Source: Diprion similis (lineage: Eukaryota > Arthropoda > Insecta > Hymenoptera > Diprionidae). From it: a stretch of DNA of 64,000 nucleotides. This document shows, piece after piece, positions 55,883 to 64,000 of this stretch. The stretch lies in the NCBI RefSeq assembly GCF_021155765.1, contig NC_060106.1, positions 379,501 through 443,500 on the forward strand, read 5' to 3'. The notes beneath the pieces are model-generated. The model was not told the DNA's origin. It searched no databases and saw only the letters and a program-made list of their open reading frames with translations. The stretch's first letter is position 1, and each line of letters begins with the position of its first letter. The translations under genes were made by a program, and so were the position numbers.

Positions 55883-57923
55883 ATGAATGTAACTGAAAAA
55901 CAAAAGCAAATGATTGTCAATTTCATGCGCGCCCACCCCGACTTTGGGCGAGGTAGATTGCGGTATAACCGCGATAATAAGAAAAGATTGGTAAGTAATT
56001 TTTTGGTTATGTTCAATTGAATTAATTAACTCAAAGTCGATCATTTATATGTATAACTAATGAAAAATAACAAAAACAGGAGGAGTTGTGGGAAGAATTA
56101 ACACTTCATATTAATTCCGCTGGTAATGGTCCTAAAAAACAAGCAAAAGACTGGGCTAAAGTTAGTTAATTTCCATTACTTCATTTCTCAATTTGACATG
56201 AAAAGATGGTATAAATTGTATATTGTTTTTTATCACAGACATGGCGTGATTGGAAAAGCAATCTATTAAAAAAAGTGGCCGTCTATAAAAGTCATGCAGG
56301 GCAAACAGGCGGTGGTCCACCGATGACTTTAAATTTGAGTTCCGTTGAAGAAGATTTGTTAGACTTCGTAACGCCAGAAGCCAGTGGGCTGTCCGGCATT
56401 CCAGAAGGAGGGGCTCTTGACGATACGCGTCCATCAACTTCGTATTTTAAATCCAGGTCTTCCATCATAATTTCTGAAGAAAATACATGTAGCGAGCAAA
56501 CATCGGGGATTGCAAGATTCGACATTCATCGTCCAGGGGTAAGAATATCACCTGACAGTCCTTATTATTTCAATATTAAAATAATATATGATTACGCTTG
56601 TTGTTTCCAATTCTCTGAAACAAAATTCCTAAATTTATAAATTTAATAATTTTTTTTGTCCACATCTTCAACATTTTTTCCAATGTACATTAACATTTTT
56701 CATTTATTTACATTATAGAGTTCTTCTTTCAATGCTTATGAAGATGATACATATGATGCAGAATATCATGCGATAAATGTAAGCCATGTTATATAATTTT
56801 GTTTCCCTTATGATTTTTTATATTTTTCGCTTAGTATAGTATTAATTGTTTTATATTGTTCTAGATCTCTCCCAATGTACATCGCTCTACGGGAAACGTA
56901 AGCGATGCTATATCATTTTTTTTCATTGACAGTTTTTCATATTTTTTGCTTAGTAGTATTAATTGTTTTATACTGTTCTAGATCTCTTCCAATGTACTTC
57001 GCTCTACGGAAAACGTAAGCCATGCTATATAATTTGTTTTCCTTTATGATGTTTTATATGTTTTGCTTGGTAGTATTAATTGTTTTATATTGTTTTAGAT
57101 CTCTCCCAATGTACATCACTCTACGGGAAACGTAAGCGATGCTATATCATTTTTTTTCATTGACAGTTTTTCATATTTTTTGCTTAGTAGTATTAATTGT
57201 TTTATACTGTTCTAGATCTCTTCCAATGTACATCGCTCTACGGGAAACGTAAGCCATGCTATATAATTTGGTTTCCTTTATAATGTTTTATATTTTTTGC
57301 TTGGTAGTATTAATTGTTTTATACTTTCTAGATCTTTCCCAATGTACATCGCTCTACGGGAAACGTAAGCCATGCTATATAATTCTATTTCCTGCATGAT
57401 TTTTCCGATTTTTGGCTTAGTAGTATTGATTGTTTTATACTGTTCTAGATCTCTTCCGATGTGCTGCGCACTACGGAAAACATGCAGGAACAAGATTTGG
57501 TTGGAACTCAAACCCAAACAACGCCAACGCAAAATAAGCGGAAACTGTTGGATGACTCAGGTAATAAGCATTTATGTCGCATATTGAATGATCATTACAA
57601 GCAGAAATCATGCAATTTATGTCACTTTTCAATATTATTTGAAGTTACGTAAAATATTGTTGCACTTTTTTTCAGATACTGGCTCGAAAAAGACGAAGAA
57701 GCCACGGGTTGCGCATCTTTTCGAACAGCACACATCCGAGTACTCCAATATTCAACAGCGAAGAGTACAGCTAAAGGAAGAAAAACTGGCTCTTGCGAAG
57801 GAACAATTCGAATTTACGAAAAGAGCTCACGAAGAGCGAACTGAAATAATTCGGTTACTTATCCAAAAGGTAGTTGAATTGACTGAATCGGTTCAAAATT
57901 TGGGTCCGCAATATTTGGAGTAA
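55883..57923 (+). CDS. Harbinger Myb/SANT-like DNA-binding protein with a microexon array
   Basis: Exons from splice sites and frame: 55883-55990, 56080-56160, 56239-56538, 56719-56778, five 33-bp exons (56865-56897, 56982-57014, 57099-57131, 57216-57248, 57332-57364), 57449-57560 and 57676-57923. The first three exons form a zeste/MSANT-type Myb domain: FMRAHPDFGRGR, LWEELTLHINSAG and WAKTWRDWKSNLLKKV carry the regularly spaced tryptophans. Each microexon encodes a version of ISPNVHRSTGN. The C-terminus is a charged coiled coil (QLKEEKLALAKEQFEFTKRA). In this superfamily the Myb-like partner binds the transposase and carries it to DNA and into the nucleus. The frame is open throughout, with five optional repeats. 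Confidence 0.8.
56865..57481 (+). repeat. Six-unit 117-bp tandem repeat, each with a 33-bp microexon
   Basis: Unit exons begin at 56865, 56982, 57099, 57216, 57332 and 57449, spacing 117, 117, 117, 116 and 117. Each unit contains a branch/pyrimidine stretch (TTTTATACTGTTCTAG), the exon AT-CTCT-CCCAATGTAC... and the donor GTAAGC. The sixth unit has lost its donor and runs into the following exon. Units alternate between GATGCTATATCATTTTTTTT and CATGCTATATAATTTG after the donor, showing higher-order duplication of pairs. Confidence 0.9.
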
Positions 57924-58618
57924 AACACAGAGCGCATCGTACACAAAAAGTGTTTTATTCATATAAAACTATTCTTATTACAGTTTTTATAATGATATGA
58001 ACGAATACTATTGGAATAAATTAAAAAATATAGTTTTTCATCGTATCTCGGCTTTGTGCGCATTTATTTTTATCATCCAATAAAAATATACAGATTAATA
58101 TTAAAATTATGTACAAATTAAGTTTTCTGATATTTCGGTGATCTTAAAGTCAACTACATTACTGTATCATATAATTATTAATGTTTTACATTGATAAGAA
58201 ACTTATTTTTGTATTGTACAAAAATGTTTCGCCAAAAGGCTGTGATGTTTTGTACTCGTGTGTCGAATAAGGATTAAGGTAATTCTATCGCGACATTCAA
58301 ATCGAAACATTGTTCTCAGTTTTTCTCAGATACAAAATGCTTGCGGGCTTCAATTAATGAAGAAAAGTTGTTGCAAAATCGACTAAAGAACAGCATACTG
58401 CGAATTCAAGGTCATTCAAGATAATATGTACTTGCTGTGTAATTACAAAATCGTTCTCTTCAGATTTTTTTTGAAAAACTAAATGAAGCTTCTTTGATGT
58501 TGCACAAAAATGTATGCAAAGTGTAACTTGTAAAATGCGCTCTTATGAGAAAGTACCGAAAATTGTGATTTTCAGTAATGAATACGCTTCCGCTCGGTGA
58601 AAGCTTCCAAAATTTACG

Positions 58619-60426
58619 TTAATTAGTAAAAAATAACTGAATCACGCGATTTCGGGTTTGTACTCCCTGTTCTTCCTGGACGTCATTGTGTGGTATCGGT
58701 GGCGCAAGGTCCATTTCATCCAGATGAACTTCCTCATACGGAATCCCCCGTCTCATAGCCATATTGTGTAAAACGCAACAGGCGTTTACAATGAGCGCTG
58801 TAAATACGTTTCAATATGTTAGACCGGGAAATTCATTACAAAAATACCATATACTAATATCATATACGAAATTATTTGTACATAATATAATATTATATCA
58901 TAATATATTAATGCAATTCTATGTTGAAAATGATAGGTTATTAAAATAAGTCCGCATGGAAGACTGTTAAATAATATAGGGGTATTACCAGCAAATTGTG
59001 GACAATAGTGTAAAGCCCGTTCCTTCCGTAGACAACGCCAGCGACCCTTTACAATGCCAAAACATCTTTCTACAGCGACACGAGTCCGAGCATGGTGATC
59101 CGTATATCTTGCGCCTGGAGTTCCTTCCTCTTGATTTAACTTTGGCGTTAGCAGAAACGGTTGGAGCGGATATGCAGAATCACCTGAAAAAAAAAATTGT
59201 AATCGATAACTAAAGCTATTAAACTTTGTTCACTCACAACATGCAGAATTCAGAGTACGATTATCTCTGCGTAGCAACATAATTACTTGCCTAGAAGCCA
59301 GAAATCTCTTTCTCCTCCTGCGTATCTTTGTTCTAAATGAGTGAATATTCTTGAGGATCGTAAAACTCGAGAATCGTGCGTCCGCCCACCATGAGAACTA
59401 TTTACAGCCAATATTTCACATGTGGAATCACAAACCTATAATCCCATCCAAAGCATAATACCATGTTATTGTTTGTCAATTAATTATCGTATTAATTTTT
59501 AGATAAATGTTGCAACATTATAGAATCCTTATATACTTACAACTAATACATTTAGCGAGTGATACGATTTCCGGTTGATAAACAAATGTTCCCTTTCTAC
59601 TTCAGGTGGAAATATGGCAATGTGCGTCCCATCAATTGCCCCAATCACGCCAGGAAAACCACCAGCCCTGAAAAATCTGAAGAAAAATGAATTAATATTG
59701 ATAACATGTTTCATTATTTGTAGTCTACTATACAGCACCTACTTTTTTACTTGATCTGCATTCTATATATGTACATATGTAAGATAATTTTTTGACCCTT
59801 CTTTGATGTGTTGAATTCTGTCAGCAGTTGTTGGAAATCGAATCCAATTGTCCATCACGTTATTTAATGCATTTACTGTAGCGTGTAGACTACGGCTGAG
59901 TGATGTTTGGGACATACACGTTAAAAAATCTTGCCCAACTCGTCTTTGGTAAGATCCCGATGCAAAGAAGTTTAACGATGCTAGTATCTACATGAAATAA
60001 TGTATCGCATTAAGGAGGTCTAACAAATATATACAAATTAAACTCTGTTGCTTAAATTAAGAATTAAAAATACATTTTACGATAAATATATCACAAGTGC
60101 GTTTACCTATTTTACCTGTAATTCATGAGGGATCGCACTTCTTCTGGACAGTTCAGGCATAAATGGCACTAATTCTTCTATGAGGGCACGGCTTGTATCT
60201 TTGGTCAGTCTACAATAGAAAATGCATACCACACGCAGATTTTAGAATCTTCATCACTATTGAGATTATTTAATCGAAAAACTTACCTGTACAGTCAACG
60301 AAATTCAATCTCAGGAATTGAGAAAGGATCACATGTGTCTCTTAGTGTTCTTCGTGAAACTCTCATAATGTGATCGGGAGCATCCTCTTCATCGTTCAGT
60401 AAAATAAAAGCAGCAAATAATGCCAT
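58619..60426 (-). pseudogene. HARBI1-like Harbinger transposase gene with one nonsense codon
   Basis: Seven exons on the minus strand: 60426-60287, 60209-60116, 59987-59797, 59676-59541, 59435-59291, 59183-58989 and 58797-58619. The catalytic residues are in AIDGTHIAIFPP (Asp), LGDSAYPLQPFL (Asp) and VAVERCFGIVKGRWR (Glu). RAGGFPGVIG, NSSHGGRTHDSRVLRSS and NACCVLHNMAMRRG are further family blocks. Exon 1 contains an in-frame TGA at 60295-60297, between IEFR and LYRLTKD. Intron 5 uses a GC-AG pair (donor GCAAGT at 59290). Apart from the stop, the reading frame is intact, so loss of function is recent or the copy is rescued in trans. Confidence 0.82.
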
Positions 60427-61222
60427 TTTTCAGCACTTCCGTGCACTTTAGTTGCTCTTAACACTACAAAACTTCGTTCTTCTTAACCTCAAAACCTCTA
60501 AGCTTTCCCTTAACCTCTGCAACTTAACCTCTTAGCTGCGGGGGTGGTCAATATATCGACCACCAGTTACATCGGGAACTCTACCTGAGATACACGGTGA
60601 TTTTATGTATAAATTTCGCATTATATAAGAGGTTGATTTGTACTGAAATTTTCCCATACCTTAAAGGTTGAATTTACTCCAAAACGCATTACACATTACA
60701 TGCGTCGGTTTGAGCCAACGCCAACGTATTTCTCTCTCTTTTTCTCTCTCTCTCTCTCTCTCTCTATTTCTGTTCTTTCTCTCTCGGACCCACGTATACG
60801 TCAAGAAATTTCATGTCGAACAAACTCCCGTGAGATGGCTCACTTTTTCACTATGGTGAAAGTTACGGAATCGAGAGAACTGCTCACTTTGAGTGTTTTC
60901 ACCAGATTTCAGTTACAGAATCGCACCCGTAGTCTGATATTATAGATTTCAGAAATGCAATGAGTCAGCCGGGTCGGTTGCCTCAAGTCTGCTGCTTGGT
61001 CCGTGGTTTGCCGGTCAGATATTTAGTGGCCCGTGTCACCGTTGCTTCGAGCCCCGGTCGTCGCGTCATCCATCTGTCGGCGTATGGTCGGTACTGTCGG
61101 CGGTCTTTGTCGTAGCGCGATCGGTCTCTGTCGTTCAAAGGTGGTCTGTGGCTCCCACCCAGGGGTTCTTATCCGGTGACTATTATTTTGATGTGACCAG
61201 TCACCGGTCACGTTACAATATA

Positions 61223-63918
61223 CCGGGACCATCTCTAGAAACTAAACAGGAACTGCGCATGCGCGAATTTGAATCCGCCGTCCGTGTAGTCTGGCCACCC
61301 CGAGACCCTGCTGTCAAACTCTGTTTCTGTCGGCGATGTAGTTCACATGCATTTTTGGGGTTAGAATCTCAAGTTATTGAGATAGTCACTCGGAAAGGCT
61401 TGGGAAGCATTTGTTATTGAAAATTGATTGTTCAAAGAACGGTCGGAATTTAATGCTGATGCTCTTTGAAAATTCGTCCTATTCGATTGAAACAAGAAAT
61501 CTGTTCAAATGTTGGGTGCTTGGAAGAAACGAAGCAGGTAGGTGGGGACAATTTATTCAATCATTTTCATTACTTCATACATTAAGAATAACAATGAAAT
61601 TTTTTTCTTTCAACAGAAAATACAGTCAAAATAATAGCATCTCTGCTGTTCGCTGATGTCTTCTCTTCCCGTTCAATTCATGACACATGCAGAGATCATC
61701 GGCCACTTTTGTTGGTTGGAAAAGGAAGTTGTAGATCTTACGGTTTCTTTCAATTTCAAATCTAATCTAAAAAAATCTAATCCGAAGAGTAAAACTCAGA
61801 AAAATTCTCTGACACAAGTTAAAAATCAACATTTTCAAAATGTGCCTCAGTGTCACAATTAACTTTAAGGATAATCATGTTTTAGAGTAATGTTCAGAAT
61901 ATTCATATGAAAACATTGACTTATCGGGTTCAACATTGTACCCCTTGTTCCTTTGAAACAAATGAATATCTAATTTTCACTGAAGTTCATAAAAATATTT
62001 ACTTAAACCTAAATCCAATACAATATCTTGTTCATAGTGCTCCGAACATCATCCAGTAACATGAATATCCGGAAGGAATCCCTCTGTCGCAGAAACCGTT
62101 ATAAGGTTCTTTGTTTTTAACTTGTGTCACTAGATAACTTTTGCATTGCAGATTCCATTTCCAATTTTAGGATGAGATTTTTTGTTTCGAACAGTGTTAA
62201 CATGGGATGCAGAATTAATTGTAATAAATGGAGATTCACAAACTCTCAGTTTCAATGAAGGACCATTGTAAGAGTATAAAATTGAATCTGGTTTCAAGCT
62301 TTCAATAAGTTACCGGATGACTCCCTGATAAAGATTCATCATAAAAAAGTTAGCCAGCAAGTAAGTCCTATTGTAGACAAAGTGATCATTTGTAACGTGT
62401 ACTAGTAAGTGAATGCATTCCTTAGACCTTGCTGGGGTTGAACGAGGCTCAAGCACGTATGATAGCTGCAACTAGCTAGTCAGATGATACTGTCGATTAA
62501 TATTGACTTTAAAGACATTTTCAACTGAAGTTATCCAACATTTTTAGATTGAGATTGGTTCAGTTTACACATCAAAATTCATCCTTGGAATCTGATTTAA
62601 CACTTGAAACACTATTCATCTGAATTGAATACCAAGAGAGTGAAAAATAAAATATCAAAACTGCCGAAAATAAAATTTGAAAAATAATGCGGGCCAATAA
62701 TACTGCTTGGATTACAATGGTACACGGAATGATTGCTCTGTAAAATTAGTTAGCAGCAATTGTTGAATAACAAACTTATTACTATTGGCTCGATAGATCT
62801 AAAATGATGGAATATTCAAACACCATGATCTGTAGTGTGTCGTGCTCTTCAATTTTGCCACGACTGATGTTCAGAAGGTGGCGATGACCAGAAGAAATTC
62901 CTTCGGATACCTGTTGTCTAATGGAACAACGGAACAACCAAGTTCGATGGTTGGAACGGTGGCACCAATCGAGAAACTAGGGTCCTAGCCACCAAAACGT
63001 TTTGACCATCAGGTAAGGTATGATTTTCATCCTATTATCCAAATTTGAAACTTTAAATCTGTCAGAACAAACGAATTTTATCATTAAATACATGTGAAAA
63101 TATTGTAATATGCAAATATCATAGTATCAGAAATTTACTCACACGCTTCGACGCCTGACAACTTTAGTCTCGCTTCGATGATGGTTGTTTCCCACCTGAA
63201 AATATTAAAAGATATTATCATCAGACAAGAGCTTCTAATTGTTCTGGATACCACTAACTATCAATAAATTGCGACAGAAAAACGAATTGCTACTTTTTGT
63301 ACTCCTAAGCTTTGTGTTTCAAGATACACTATTTCTTTTATTCCTTGTTACTGATTTTATTTTAATATTTTATGTTCATCGGCACTGATTACTGGCTTCC
63401 GGAGCACTGCACTGTAACAAATCTACTCTGGAGCAACCTTCTACTGGGTTTCAACAATCCATTTATTTTTAATTTCATGTAAATAAAGAATCTGTTTAAA
63501 ATAAACAATATTTTTACTTACCTGCCTCAGTTTGCCTAGACTCCCACTCGTTAATGACGTTCCACATTTAATTTCAGATTTCTTCTTTCAATAAATAACT
63601 GATCCAATTTCTGTAGCTTTTGATATTAGTTTCTCCATTGACGCCTTTATTGTGTCGATTAAATATCTTCTAATATTAACTACGGTATTGCTGAATGACA
63701 CTTTTCGTAGAAAATTCACGATAAGTAGGAATAAATATCAACATAACCTCAATACGCTACTTTACGCGCGAGATATTCAGAGCCTTGTCACATTTCGTGT
63801 ACGTTGGTCGCCTTGGTTAGCTGACGAAAATTACTCCGCGAGGCAATTTCGCTGACCAATGAAATTGAATCATTTGGCGCACGCGCAGTTCCTGTTTAGT
63901 TTCTAGAGATGGTCCCGG
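61223..63918. mobile_element. 2.7-kb non-autonomous DNA element with ~42-bp inverted termini
   Basis: CCGGGACCATCTCTAGAAAC and the next 22 bases at the left end are the inverse of the right end with one mismatch, and TA flanks both sides inside a TATATA context. No frame above 90 codons has domain character. The TA duplication would fit Tc1/mariner-like transposition. It sits directly against the end of the solo-LTR-like element. Confidence 0.75.
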
Positions 63919-63941
63919 TATATATATATATATATATATAT

Positions 63942-64000
63942 TGTGACGTGGTGGGTCTACCAGCCCGTCACCGACCCGCACCTCCACTCCCAGGCGGTCG
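63942..64000. mobile_element. Start of a second copy of the 2-kb LTR-like family
   Basis: TGTGACGTGGTGGGTCTACC and the following bases match 9917-9973 with a single difference in the first 50. It is cut off by the window end and, like others, is inserted in a (TA)n tract. Confidence 0.8.

Larger units (their letters stand above)
55635..60928. mobile_element. PIF/Harbinger transposon with both genes (5.3 kb)
   Basis: Terminal inverted repeats GGGTGCGATTCTGTA (55635-55649) and TACAGAATCGCACCC (60914-60928), followed inward by subterminal GTGAG/CTCAC motifs on both sides. Flanking triplets are CTA and GTA; Harbinger usually duplicates 3 bp such as TWA, so the target duplication is imperfect. 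It holds the two family genes, a Myb/SANT-like protein (plus) and a HARBI1-like DDE transposase (minus), converging. A CT microsatellite lies at about 60726-60783. Confidence 0.85.
54838..61217 (+). mobile_element. Solo-LTR-like element, family A copy 3, split by a Harbinger element
   Basis: Starts TGTAACGTTCGCCCTGTTGG, resumes after the nested transposon at 60929 and ends CACCGGTCACGTTACA at 61217. ATAT lies outside both ends. Without the 5.29-kb insert it is about 1.09 kb, like its sisters. Confidence 0.78.

Noticed and set aside
61260..61862. Possible spliced gene in the left part of the CCGGGACC element
   Set aside because: Frames of 68-90 codons with weak splice signals and no recognisable motif; not enough to call a gene.

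Overview
The window looks like insect nuclear DNA, possibly hymenopteran (low certainty). It is AT-rich, it has spliced genes with GT-AG introns, and its P-like, PIF/Harbinger, ISL2EU and BEL/Pao elements are typical of arthropod genomes. Almost all recognisable coding capacity belongs to mobile elements, many nested in one another. The only good candidate for a host gene is a RING-finger gene spread over 33.8-40.6 kb.

Layout. 0-4 kb: AT-rich DNA with one 627-bp inverted-repeat element. 4.0-6.8 kb: an intronless THAP/P-element-like transposase on the minus strand with an 8-unit minisatellite just past its stop. 7.6-14.3 kb: small low-confidence ORFs, a 2.0-kb solo-LTR-like element with a GTGT duplication, and a foldback element. 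14.3-26.7 kb: a full-length BEL/Pao retrotransposon on the minus strand, with two LTRs, a tRNA-Tyr primer-binding site, and gag-pol broken by one missing base. Its leader is split by a 5.9-kb P-like element with an exact 8-bp duplication (GAGCGATG). That element itself carries a TTAA-flanked MITE.

26.4-31.9 kb is the most striking part. It reads as a second, chimeric LTR element on the minus strand. It has an LTR and tRNA-Tyr PBS at its right end, and a polypurine tract and LTR (shared with the BEL element) at its left end. Its interior is not gag-pol. It holds about 3 kb of cDNA from a plus-strand virga-like RNA virus (two unidentified ORFs, a tobamovirus-type coat protein, a structured 3' UTR and a helicase fragment out of genomic order), followed by an inverted piece of BEL integrase plus LTR. 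The viral ORFs are still open, so the capture looks recent.

33.8-40.6 kb: a RING-finger gene made of small exons with phase-1 introns, a long satellite-filled intron and a +1 shift inside the RING. 41.9-45.9 kb: a complete ISL2EU-type element with a THAP transposase converging on a SWIM/YqaJ nuclease gene. 49.1-50.5 kb: a truncated transposase-like gene cut by a second copy of the TTAA MITE. 51.5-61.2 kb: four solo-LTR-like elements set in (TA)n with ATAT duplications. One holds a 5.3-kb PIF/Harbinger element whose Myb/SANT gene contains an array of duplicated 33-bp microexons. 61.2-63.9 kb: a 2.7-kb element with about 42-bp terminal inverted repeats. The window ends in a second copy of the 10-kb LTR family.
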